Source: Porodaedalea pini (Eukaryota > Basidiomycota > Agaricomycetes > Hymenochaetales > Hymenochaetaceae). From it: a stretch of 64,000 nucleotides of DNA. The stretch is taken from contig NBAY01000016.1 in the NCBI GenBank assembly GCA_002794775.1, positions 558,001-622,000 on the forward strand, given 5' to 3'. Position numbers and translations under genes: made by a program. Position 1 is the first letter of the stretch. Each line of letters starts with the position of its first letter. Shown piece by piece: positions 10,229-19,988 of this stretch. The notes under the pieces were generated by a model. That model saw nothing but the letters and a program-made list of their open reading frames with translations. It did no database searches and was not told where the DNA came from.

Positions 10229-11308
10229 CTACACCTGACCACTTGCAAAATCCTGCGAGTCGATGACCTCTTTGTCATCATCGTCCTCCTCCACATAGTC
10301 TTCCACGGTTGCCTTCCGAGTGTCTACGACTTCCTCAAAGGCCGATTCCTTCATTGCGCCCAGCTCGTCTGTGAGAAGATGATGCTCGCTTGGTGCCATC
10401 ATCTGCAGCATGTGCTGCATGATCGTCTTTCCTTGCGGGCACGTGTCCTTGAAGTGGCTGAGTTTGCTGCAGATCCAGCACGCCCTCCTCTGTTGGGCCT
10501 CGTTCATCGAGACGTCCATTGGCTGGCCGGCACCTCCGAAAGTGACGCTGGTTGCATCATGCTTATCGACATGCGGGGCTGCGATCTGTCGATGAGCTGG
10601 GGGTACCTGTTGCTGCTGGCGTGGCAGAAGTGGGAACGCACGACCTTGTTGGATCGTACAGATCTGTTGTTCACCACGATTGATCTTGATGGCCTTCTTC
10701 TTCCAGTCGTTGTACGTTGTCGGGACCGGCATCGACCTCAACACCCCTCGGATCACCTCGATGTTCATTGCACACTTTAGGCGGTCGCAGATAATGCTGT
10801 CGTCCGTCAGTCCTGCTCTTGTGATGACGATGTCAAGCTTCTGGAAAAACTCGTTGGCGGTGAGGTCCTTCTGAACCCTGGTTCGGAATTCTGCTAGCGC
10901 TTTTTCCTTCCGGTTCAGGTCGTCGAACAAGGTGTCTAGGCACTCTTGGAATCTTGTCCAACTGTCAGTGAAGGTTACGATTCCTGCTGTCGTCGACTCC
11001 TTCACATAGTTTTGTGCCCACGTCGCTGCATTGCTGCCCTTTAGGTAGGAGAGAGCGATGTAGATCTTGCTTTCAGACGTCGGGTACCAGCTCGGGTTTG
11101 CCGAGACAAAGAGGAGGACCTCGCATCTGAAGTCCAGGTAGTCGTCGCTGCCAGTGAATTCACATGGCCGGGCAACGTCGATGCTGGGGGTCGGGGGATT
11201 AGCCGCCACGACCGGTGCTGGGGCATTGTTCGCCTGATGGGCGAAGGCATTTGCGACGATGGCCGTGATCTGCTCCATCTGTTGCTGACTGAAACCTCCT
11301 GCTGACAT
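10229..11308 (-). CDS. gag: Gypsy-A Gag nucleocapsid protein
   Basis: The frame runs from the ATG at 11306-11308 to TAG 10229-10231 (359 residues) with no internal stop; it is open further upstream to 11545 but without another ATG. The N-terminus is low-complexity. The middle resembles the retrotransposon Gag capsid fold (AATWAQNY, followed by a segment with repeated hydrophobic positions). A zinc knuckle, CWICSKLSHFKDTC, fits CX2CX4HX4C. The tail is acidic. Gag should assemble particles in the cytoplasm. An in-register G GAT TTT lies five codons before the stop and pol is open in the -1 frame from 10274. Gag being intact while pol has seven stops is notable. Confidence 0.88.
   Translation of the reverse strand: MSAGGFSQQQMEQITAIVANAFAHQANNAPAPVVAANPPTPSIDVARPCEFTGSDDYLDFRCEVLLFVSANPSWYPTSESKIYIALSYLKGSNAATWAQNYVKESTTAGIVTFTDSWTRFQECLDTLFDDLNRKEKALAEFRTRVQKDLTANEFFQKLDIVITRAGLTDDSIICDRLKCAMNIEVIRGVLRSMPVPTTYNDWKKKAIKINRGEQQICTIQQGRAFPLLPRQQQQVPPAHRQIAAPHVDKHDATSVTFGGAGQPMDVSMNEAQQRRACWICSKLSHFKDTCPQGKTIMQHMLQMMAPSEHHLLTDELGAMKESAFEEVVDTRKATVEDYVEEDDDDKEVIDSQDFASGQV
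10247..10253 (-). other. Gypsy-A candidate -1 frameshift heptamer
   Basis: The minus strand reads G GAT TTT in gag register, then five sense codons, then TAG. Pol is open in the -1 frame over a 46-nt overlap. Register and spacing are identical to Gypsy-B at 7749-7755, although the two proteins differ widely. Confidence 0.65.
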
Positions 11309-11653
11309 TGCGGGTTTGAGTGTGGGTGTCGAAGGTTCAGGAGGGGTTGGTGGTGAAGGATCTCTACGAGTCTCATGGTAGGGCCCTGGAGTCAGTGGCA
11401 AGTTGACGGTAGATGTTGACGGTGCAGGTGACGATGGGATGGCTGGGGGACACCTAGCTCTCCTTCCTTCTTTGTTCGTCGAATACCAGCTACACCGGAT
11501 CTCACTCCACCAGATGTCGTATGTAATGCTGCTATTTTTGGTCACGACGTAACTTGGTCGGTCTGGATCCCAATGGGCTGATGCAGGAAGGGTCCATTGC
11601 TGTTCGTCAGTGAGATCTATCTTGATGACGGGGAAGGGACAGGGATCGGTTGT
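11309..11653 (-). other. Gypsy-A leader
   Basis: About 345 nt lie between the primer-binding region and the first gag ATG. The gag frame stays open to 11545 without an ATG. No other signal was recognised. Confidence 0.4.
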
Positions 11654-11677
11654 GCGTTCGATCCAGGGTTACGCCAA
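11654..11677 (-). other. Gypsy-A primer-binding region, tRNA-like
   Basis: Directly after the LTR the minus strand begins TTGGCGTAACCCTGGATCG. Its complement contains GTTCGATCC, the form of a tRNA T-loop, as expected for a site that anneals to a tRNA 3' end. The spacing to TGG is about three bases short of a full CCA-ending tRNA, so the primer identity is uncertain. Confidence 0.5.
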
Positions 11678-12442
11678 TGTTGAATGGGTTCGTCGGCAAG
11701 GTTGATGATGAGGCGGAAGGACGCGGCAGAGATAACAATTGACAACGACGTTGACGACTGAACTCGTAATGTCACCCATGTCCAGGTTAAGTGGTTCCTC
11801 CACCAAAGGGAAATGCGGAGAGCCAGGGTCGGGAAAGGTCGGTTGTGAAGTTTATGTAATACATGAACATCCGAAAACATCTGGGCAGGGTTGAGGGTTG
11901 TCGTTTAGGGGGGTTTACACATCAAGTCCATTGAGGGGAGCGCTCCTCTAGACTGAGTGAAGGCGAGTCGACAGCGACAACGTATGCTGGGGATGAGCCT
12001 GGGTGCAGTTCTGCTTTTATGTTAGGCGGAAGTCTGGGTGGAACTCAGACTAGGCAGGCCTCGGCTGACTGTCGTCTGGGACATGCTATACTCAAGCATA
12101 GACTCGGGACACGCTTACTCAGGCTAGGTCGTCGCAGAGGTAAGAGGATTAATACAAGTCTAAATTAATACAAGGGGGACAAGTCTCACCTAGGTCGTCA
12201 CAGAGGTAAGAGGAAAAGCAGAACAAGGAGTTCATGCGATTCCTGGTCCCTCTTATAGCAACGACTGTGAGACTATATTATCTAAGATTACCTAAATGAT
12301 CGGAATGGAACGAATGAAGGTCATGTGAAGGGAGTGTGGGAAATGATTGAAAAGACGATTAAATATAATGAAAGGGAGCGATTAAAAGAAAAGAAATGGT
12401 TAAAGGGAAATTAAAAGAAAGGTGAAAGTTCAAGTCCTAACA
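11678..12442 (-). repeat. Gypsy-A 5' LTR
   Basis: The 765-bp boundaries are inferred from the matching inverted ends (TGTT...AACA), the primer-like sequence on the left and the LINE frame starting on the right. The second LTR is outside the window, so the ends are not confirmed by a direct repeat. It holds TATAAGA on the minus strand at 12251-12257 and a 24-bp direct repeat (12124-12147 and 12190-12213, one mismatch). Confidence 0.75.
12251..12257 (-). promoter_or_regulatory. Gypsy-A TATA box
   Basis: The minus strand reads TATAAGA inside the 5' LTR, a plausible promoter for the element. It has no other support. Confidence 0.45.
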
Positions 12443-14885
12443 CATTGCTCATCAGGGGCAGTTTTTTGTCGACCTTTTTTCTTTGTGTCTTACCTTGGGA
12501 CATTTTCCCCTTTCATTCAAGACATCCCTTGTTACCTTTATCCCTAAGCCCAAACATTCTGACTTTTCTATGCCCAGAGCATTTTGACCCATTATGTTGG
12601 TTGACATGATCAGCAAACTTTTTGAACGCGTCTTATTTAATTTCCTTCAACCCTTCTTCGAAACCAATAACCTTCTTCCCGATGCTCAACATGGCTGCAG
12701 GAAACATCGCTCTGCACTTACAGCCTGTTATGAACTGTTATCCCTCATTCTCAACGATCCTTTCATCTATGCTAGAGGACCTAGCAGTAACGCGCTCTTT
12801 AAAAGACATCGTTATCCCATTACCTCAATCCTCATGGTTGACATTCAAGAATTCTTTGATAACATTTTGCACAACCGCCTTCTTCTTAAACTCATTGATG
12901 CCAATGTCCATCCCAATTTGATTCGTGTTCTTTTGGGCTGGCTTAGGGACAGGCCTATTTCCCTTCACTTTAACTCATTCTTTTCTGCACCCTTCATTAA
13001 GCCCAATCGCAGCATTCCTCAGGGGTCTCCTTTATCCCCCCTTATTTCTGTTTTTGCAGCTTCTGACATTATCACGGCCTACAATGATTGCTTCAGCCCT
13101 CATCGCCCTTTATTTGCATACATGGATGATCATCTTCTTTCTGCCCATTCACTTAGTATTCACACCAACTTGGTCCGTCTTTCCAATCAATTCCAATTCC
13201 TTTCTCTTCAATTTCAATCCATTGGTTTATCCATTGACCCCAATGCCATTGAACTCCTCCACATTCTTCCGCACCCTCAGGTGCATCAATTTTTTTGTTA
13301 CTCTTCACCTAATTCTCCTTCAATTTCCAATGCGGCTTTAACTCTTCCCAACGACCACATCATTTCACCTTTGCGTCAACTCACTTGGCTTGGCATAGTT
13401 TTTTCTTACAATCTTTCTCCCCAGCTGCATTTTGAGGCTCGCTCCAACAAAGTGATTTCCACCCTTCATCAATGTTCCTTTTTGTTTCATCATTCAAATG
13501 GCGCATATTTCTAATATGCCCGCATGCTTTACTTCAGTCTTATTCATTCTGTCGCAATCTATGGCACCGTTCTTTTTCCCGAATCACCTCTTGTTTCTAC
13601 TGTCCTTCAATGTTCCCAAAACATGTTTCTTCATTCAGTCCTAACTCGTTCTATTCACCCTTCCATGGTGGAATCCTTCCTTTCCATCCCCCCACTCCAG
13701 CTGTTCATTTGTTCCCTTTCCCAACGTTTTCTTTTATCTTACTTTACTCATCATAAAGAAGACCCAGCCCACAATCAATACCTAGTTATGACTCTTCTTC
13801 CTAACATAGTCATCCCCAAATCGGTCACTTTCCCCTCCTTCACGCCTGTCCATTCCCGACTTTCACTTGTTCCCATCCCTTCTCTCGAACAATGCCCTCT
13901 CGCTATTTGCAACTTCAATTCGTTCCTTTTGCACCCTCCCCCTTATCAATATTTCATCTTCACAGATGGCTCTATCATCCCAGATGCTGATGGTTCCCTT
14001 AATGGAGGCCATGGTTTTGTCATCATGCACAATCACCATGAACTAGCTGTCTTTTCTTCAGCAGCGCACTCTCGCTCAAACATTTTGTTTGAGGAGCAGG
14101 AAGTGCTCATCGCAGCCATGCAACATATCTCAACTCTTCTCTCCAAATGCTTCACCCCAGTTCATATACATATCATCATGGATTCACTTAACTGCACCCA
14201 ACTCATATTTTCAAATGACACACGTCACACCGAATTTATCATTACCTTCCATCGTCTATGTGGAATTTTCCTCGCCCTTCATCACAAGGCCTCACACATT
14301 GCTGTCCAGTAGCTCCCGTCTCATTGTGGAGTCCTCAGCAATTCCAAAGCAGACAAACTTGCTAAAGACACAGCCACCAATCCGAGACATGAACCTATAC
14401 TGGAATCAACCCCCAACTTAAATGCACAAGTACAGCTCGACCTCCTTCAAGACTGGAAAGCAAACCTAATCAACCTCTGGGGACATCGCTCCATCCTCGA
14501 GCCATCCTCTTTCATCTTACACCCTACACGATCATTCCAGCCATTTTTGAAGCTCTCGCCTAAGAAGGAGATACACCACATAGTTCAATCATGCACTGCT
14601 AGCATCATGCTCAACGTGCTCGATCTACATGACCGAAACCTGGCCTCACGTTGTCCTGACCCTCTCTGCTCAAAGCATGATGTCCATCATATCCTTAACT
14701 GTTGTTCTTTCTTTGCACACATTTGTCACGGCCTTTTCAAGCACCGTCTTTTACCCTTGCCTTTCTCTGATTGGTTTCGTCCCAACAATTTCCTTTTACT
14801 ATTAAAATTTGTGTATTTCTCTTTCCGTCGTCCACCGGATTCTATGCCTCTTTTTTCAGAACTACCGTCTTCATATCATGTCTAG
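12443..14885 (+). pseudogene. LINE ORF2 fragment: RT, RNase H, zinc motif
   Basis: A single plus-strand frame is open from the LTR edge to TAG 14883-14885, interrupted only by TGA 12585-12587, TAA 13512-13514 and TAG 14310-14312. It encodes a non-LTR reverse transcriptase (KLFER, IPQGSPLSP, AYMDDHLL), then RNase H (FTDGS; the PSHCG motif comes just after the third stop), then a C-terminal Cys/His motif (CPDPLCSKHDVHHILNC) typical of LINE ORF2. The order RT-RNase H-zinc suggests a Tad1-like fungal clade, which I cannot confirm. The endonuclease and start are missing, cut by the Gypsy-A insertion. All three stops could come from transitions (CGA, CAA, TGG or CAG ancestors). Confidence 0.88.
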
Positions 14886-15233
14886 TCTTACCCTCACGCC
14901 TTTTCACGTACCCCTTCAATACCTTCTCGTTGACCCACATTTACACACTTCGTCCATTGTGTTCTTATTAGTGGTTTGTTTCCTTTAGCGGTTGGAAGTC
15001 TGTTCAGAGTAGATAGCAGATATTATAAAGTGATCAGCACGTGATTAACTCTCGCCAGATTAAAATCATTATTCGCGCTCCAGACAAAATGCAAAGAAAT
15101 ATAAACGCTGAAAAGATACAGAAGAGACTGAAGGCGATAAAGACAGAAGAAAGAATCCGTTCAGGGACTGGGCAAGAAATTAAATCCATCGAACCCCTCA
15201 ATACCTTCAAAGAAAAATGATTCGTACAAATAT
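14886..15233. other. No gene seen; LINE 3' flank
   Basis: About 350 bp, A/T-rich, follow the LINE frame. They may hold the LINE 3' UTR and the downstream region of the next gene. No poly-A tail, inverted repeat or frame was recognised. Confidence 0.4.
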
Positions 15234-15900
15234 TTATACTAGACGTCGTGAGTCATTCACATAGCTCCTGCGTCTGTTTGCTCTGACCCAGAAGCACGTC
15301 GCCAATAGAGTCAACGCCGATAAGCCTAGCTCTGTCCAGCCAAGAGCCTCAACTGTCAGGGACTGGCGACAGCTGCGGAGCGCATTCAGAAAGTCTGGAT
15401 GCAGGGAAGGAATATCATCGCTTACGAACCGAGAGATAGTCCTCTGGCCAGAACAATTCCCTCCCCCGCGTGTATGGAGCATGATGGCAGACGCAGCAGC
15501 CTGATAAAATTGGAGAGGTTATTGTTCAACGTCCCGTGTTATAAACCTTCAGCAACTTACCCATAAGACAGTATTCAGGAACAACCATGCCACAGAGCTA
15601 GCGATGCTCGCAAGTATATGCACGGCTCCGTCCATAACCCATAATACGTATGACGTAGCAAACAACGTCGTCCACACGGCATTGAAGCAGAAAAATATTA
15701 ATCTACGTGGAGTTTAACCGATAGTCTAGCATGAAACGATTATGTACGTACAGTCTATGGTAGCGGGGACTTGGCCAAGTCTCACTCTCGTTCCCGGCAT
15801 TTATGAGGAAGGACGTTATTCCAAGCTCGGTCATGGCTACCAGAGCCATAAGGAGAAAGAAAAACGGGTGGTAGTGAACTGACTGAGAAGCCTTTCGCAT
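15234..15900 (-). CDS. Four-helix MARVEL-like membrane protein
   Basis: The predicted protein has 185 residues from three exons: 15752-15900, 15561-15702 and 15234-15500. The introns are 49 and 60 bp, both GT-AG, and the phases agree. It has four hydrophobic helices, near residues 12-32, 51-70, 72-98 and 158-173, with a Cys-containing loop between helices 3 and 4 (GGGNCSG, then CRQSLTVEALGWTE). That arrangement resembles basidiomycete MARVEL-domain proteins, a family of tetraspan proteins of plasma-membrane or vesicle membranes. No catalytic residues are expected. It lies alone on the minus strand between the transposon nest and the KH-protein gene. The fold is inferred from pattern, not from a search. 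Confidence 0.8.
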
Positions 15901-16530
15901 AGCTAGCAGAGATTATTTGTGTTGTCAGACACTTTTAGTCTAGAGACTGGCCAGATAGTGAGTGTGCTGAAGGAGATGGGGAGAGCTGCGAGTTGAACAT
16001 GCTCTTGACCCGTGGTTCCAAGTAAGCGAAGACATGAGGTTGCCTCAAGTCACTTTCACAAGAGCACAGAGACAATCAGATATAAAGCCTGGCCTCGGTG
16101 AAACACTGCTTGCAGACTTCTATGACTTTGTATGATGCCCTGTTGATGTGCTAGAGGCTTGCGTTGGATCCGAAGCGGCATATTCCCCTGAGCCGGGAGT
16201 TTGGACTCTCTGGACGACGAGTGAGAAAAAGTGCAGCCTAAATGCGGTACTAGCGCCAATATTAATACGAGCAAGTCGAGAACAATATTGCTGCGCACGA
16301 TGTCGAAGGTGCAGACGCGGCGTCTCGGAGGCGGAGTTCTGTTGACTCAGTTCCCACGAATGCACTGGCCTACATAGTACCGCGGGTCCAGAGCTCTCCC
16401 TACTTCCTCACAGACCACCTTCTCCTCAATCCCTCCTCAATCCCTCCCACCTCCTTGTCTCCCTTCCTTCCTCCCCTTACCTCCTCCTTCTCTTCCTTCT
16501 CCCGAACCCCCTTCTCTCCTCTTTTCTATC
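15901..16530. promoter_or_regulatory. Divergent intergenic region with pyrimidine-rich leader
   Basis: About 630 bp separate two genes pointing away from each other. The part next to the plus-strand gene (about 16392-16530) is almost entirely C/T, with a repeated CTCAATCCCTC unit. This is typical of promoters or leaders of highly expressed filamentous-fungal genes. No gene is supported inside. Confidence 0.5.
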
Positions 16531-17686
16531 ATGGCTGATGGTATGCAGGCTTCTGGCCTCCTTCCCTGGACGTGTGTTGATCAGACCTACTTTTTTTCCC
16601 CGGTTCCTTATTTACAGAGTCTGCCGAGGGCCGTTCTCGCTCCCCCTCTACGTCGCCTCAAGAGACACTCACACTCCGCGCACTCGTTAGCACGAAGGAT
16701 GCCGGCGTCATCATTGGAAAAGGTGGCAAGAACGTCGCCGATCTTCGAGACGAGACAGGCGTCAAGGCTGGCGTTAGCAAGGTCGTTCCCGGTGTTCACG
16801 AGCGTGTTCTCACCGTGAGCGGAGACGTTGAGAATGTCGCGAAGGTATGCAGGGTTCACTTCGGTTTTATTTTTAATATTTTAATATTTTTCTGCGTTAC
16901 TAACTTCCTCTTTTGCAGGCGTATCGTCTCATAATTTCCCAGTTGATTGACGCCAACCCCCCTTCCCCCACGACCCCCTCCCCTCCCTCGAATACGTCTA
17001 TCCGCCTTCTCATTTCACACAACCTGATGGGCACCATCATTGGTCGTGGCGGACTTAAAATCAAGGCAATCCAAGACGCGTCCGGTGCTCGCATGGTTGC
17101 CTCCAAGGACATGCTTCCCCAATCGACCGAGCGGATTGTTGAGGTCCAAGGCAGCGCCGATTCCATCGGTGCTGCGATAGAGCAGATCGGCAAGTGTCTG
17201 CTTGAGGACTGGGAGCGTGGCCAAGGCACCGTCCTCTTCCATCCGGGGCCTAGTGGCGATGAGCGTGCGCCGGCTGGCCGGCGTCCTACGAATGGCTACC
17301 CCTCGGGCTCTTTCAATGGATCTCGTCGTACAAATGGGGATCGTGTGCGTGGTGGCGGATCACCGCCCCCGACGCCACCCCAGACTCTCCCTCCGACTAG
17401 CCCGCAGCAGTCTGCGAACCTGCGCACGCAGAACATCTCCATCCCCTCTGATATGGTCGGCTGCATCATTGGTCGCAGCGGCACCAAGATCACGGAGATT
17501 CGTCGCTTGTCAGGCTCCAAGATCTCCATTGCGAAGACCCCCCATGATGAAACTGGCGAGCGTATGTTCACCATCGTGGGCACTCCCGAGGCTAACGAGA
17601 AGGCGCTCTTCCTGCTTTACAATCAGCTGGAGAGCGAGAAGGAGAGGAGGGTCGGGCGGGAGTCTCAGCAGGAAGACACCGTGTGA
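16531..17686 (+). CDS. Triple-KH RNA-binding protein (PCBP/Rnc1-like)
   Basis: The protein has 334 residues in three exons: 16531-16540, 16618-16844 and 16919-17686. The first exon codes only three codons plus one base. There are three KH domains with intact GXXG loops: GKGG at 37-40, GRGG at 121-124 and GRSG at 264-267. A Gly/Pro/Arg-rich linker lies between KH2 and KH3. This layout matches poly(C)-binding proteins and their yeast relatives (Rnc1, Pbp2, Hek2), which bind single-stranded mRNA and control stability or localisation in the cytoplasm or nucleus. The C/T-rich leader suggests strong expression. The call is firm at family level; the exact orthologue is not resolved. Confidence 0.92.
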
Positions 17687-18279
17687 TGCGAAGTGCTGCG
17701 GCAAGTGCCAGGCTTCTCATTTCCTAAGCGGACCGGTTGCATCTCTACGTGACTGATGTCAATTACATCAGGATATCTCCCCCACCCTCGACGACTGTCC
17801 CATCCTCTTTCCTGATCCCTTTAAAACCCTAAAATTAACTTCCTTCCGTCTTGAATGGTGCTGCACCCTGTACGCCCGACTCCCCTCTCTGCTTTTCTAT
17901 TTCCGTACGCTAAATAACCTTGAGTATCTTCCGTCCCTTTGCGCGTCTCACCCATGAATGTTATCGTAGTCTGCCGCTTTCCCTCCTTTCCTTCTAGTCG
18001 TCGATCCGTGTCCCCTTGATTCGTCCCGATCCGTTTTGAGACGGCCTCTCTTAACTCTTCCCGCCAGTACCGTTTGCCTTACTTACCATGCGCCTGCACC
18101 TTCCCCCTAACCAGCTTGCCATTGGCGAGAATACAGGTACTTAGATCCATGGTATCCATTTGTCATGTGTATTGTGCTTTTGGAAGAAAGATATGCACTT
18201 GTCTGCGTTGTGTGTGTCGCTATGCGAGCTTGATGATACAAGGGGCAGGTGAATACAAGAAGAGAGAAAGTATAAGCTT
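17687..18279. other. Convergent 3' region, no gene
   Basis: About 590 bp lie between two genes that end toward each other. It is pyrimidine-rich on the plus strand near the KH gene and presumably holds both 3' UTRs. No protein-like frame was seen. Confidence 0.5.
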
Positions 18280-19658
18280 TCATATATCTAAATCTTCGTC
18301 GGGATCTTCATCATCCAAGTCATCCGCAGAATCTGGATCATAAAATATATGGGCGCTTTGATTTTGTCCTGGAGGATTCCTTCCTGTATATTTATCAGCG
18401 CGAACAACATGTACGAGAGCTTGGCGAATCGTACCGTTGTGTTCATACGGGAGAGGAACCTGTGATCGAGAAGCTTGCTGGGAATCAGTCAGGCTTAGAT
18501 TGAAGGTCAATTCCTTCGTAGGATCCGGTGCCTCCTGGTGTTAAAAAAAAGAGAACATGAATCAGCACGGTGGAAGCCTTTTTCCTTGTGACTTTGCACC
18601 GAGCAAAACGCACCTGCTGTACGATGGCCTTCTTACGCCATACGCTTTTCAGAGAATTTAGCTCTTCAAGAGGGACGGGCCCGCCCTTCGAGACGCACCA
18701 CCCCTCCAGTACGCGTTCTATGCCCTTCCGCTTCCCAGAGCCAGGGACGGGGACGGTGGAGATCACAGGCACGTCCGCGCCCCGCGCCCGCACCAGGACT
18801 TCCACGACGAGCTCATCTGCTGGCCCGCCGCCTTCCGCGTGCGCATCCGATCCGAAGACGAGCGCCTCAATGTCAAGCGGTCGTTCAGCGAGCGGGACGA
18901 AGACGCGCCAGAATTTGAGCGCGTCGGGCGTGTCTGAGGGGGATGATGATGAAGGGGGTGAGGTGAGGTAGGCGCGGGCTATGTGTGTGAGGAGCGCAGG
19001 TGGGTGAGCTGTGAGATGGATAAGGGAGGGGGTGAAGCGCGGTTGTTTTAGGAGCGGTATGAGGGAGGAGAGGGCGCTTATGTGGCAAATGAGACGGGAT
19101 GCATCTGGCAAATTCGTTAACGCTGCACTGCGGATCAGTGCTTGGTAAAACACACCTTTGCGCGAGGTGATAGAGGACAGGATACGTGAGATGAATTTAT
19201 ATGTCTCGGAGGGAGACTCGAGGTCCTCCTCAAGCGTGCCGACCGAATCTACAACAACGGCTACGGCTCGTGTAGAATCTGTAGATCAACATGGAGTCCC
19301 GTTAAAACACCATCTAACGCAATCGCAACTGAACGAAACTCACACCTTTAACCGCACTCTGGATCTCCTCCAGCCTCCTCTTCCAATCCACAGGCATATC
19401 CCCAAACCCAGGGACGTCTGCAATCCAATCAATCACTCCTATATTCGTGTTTTCACTCGCTTTGGTGCCCTCAGTCTTCTGACCAAGTAAACTCGCAGGC
19501 GCATATAGCGAGCAGACCAGCACGATGTCGCATTTCGCCTCGGCGGCGATTATTCCACGCAGGACAGGCAAAGCAGATTGAGCTGTGGAGGATTGGACGA
19601 GGTAAAATGCGTTTGAGGAGGCTTGCTTAGAGGAGAGGAGGGTTGAGAGAAAGCTCAT
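18280..19658 (-). CDS. ELP5: Elongator complex subunit Elp5 (Iki1)
   Basis: The protein has 393 residues in four exons: 19346-19658, 19156-19278, 18614-19104 and 18280-18534. Elp5 sits with Elp4 and Elp6 in the RecA-like hexamer of Elongator, which modifies wobble uridines of tRNAs. The frame shows the Elp5 order: N-terminal strand-helix core, a central segment (ICHISALSSLIPLL, LTAHPPALL) and the diagnostic acidic C-terminus DSADDLDDEDPDEDLDI. Intron 2 (19105-19155) is exactly 51 bp and contains no stop in frame, so retention would add 17 residues. I favour splicing because the joined text is closer to the family pattern and a branch-like TTAAC precedes the acceptor. The start is the first ATG of the frame. 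Confidence 0.9.
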
Positions 19659-19988
19659 CGTGGGTGACGGGACGCGAGTGCGGATCGCGTCGCGTTGAAA
19701 TGCAATGCCTTTTTTCTCAGACCTTCCATCCGACCTTAAATAAAACACATTCTCAAATTACTTAACCAACTTTTCATACTTACGCATACACATATTCTCG
19801 CACAACGTCGCATTCTCTTTTGTTCCTTCCTTTTCCTTTTCCTTGTCTTTTTGCCCCAGTAGTATGTATAGTGCAGAGTAGTGCAACATTACACAATGGA
19901 ATGCACGTGAATTTGCAAAAAGTTGCGAAGACTGTATGCCCTTTACTACAAAGTAACAGTGATAAAAATAAATAAATGTGAATATCCT
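19659..19988. promoter_or_regulatory. ELP5 upstream region
   Basis: About 330 bp lie between the ELP5 start and the stop of the next minus-strand gene. It must hold the ELP5 promoter and the neighbour's 3' UTR. No gene or clear motif was seen. Confidence 0.4.

Larger units (their letters stand above)
1..12442 (-). mobile_element. Gypsy-A, old Ty3/gypsy retrotransposon, partial
   Basis: This is an LTR retrotransposon transcribed on the minus strand. The window holds its 5' LTR (11678-12442), a primer-binding region, gag, and pol from protease through integrase; the end of pol and the 3' LTR lie left of base 1. A younger element (3134-10120) splits it, and the 5-bp AAAAG is present on both sides of that insertion (3129-3133 and 10121-10125). 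The pol frame reads through the junction once the insertion is removed, which proves the nesting. The LTR ends at 12442 against a LINE frame that is already open, so this element probably landed inside that LINE. Seven in-frame TGA codons make it defective. Confidence 0.9.

Noticed and set aside
16056..16365. Two overlapping minus-strand frames of about 80 codons
   Set aside because: They lie in the divergent promoter region, overlap each other in different phases, and show no splice or motif support.
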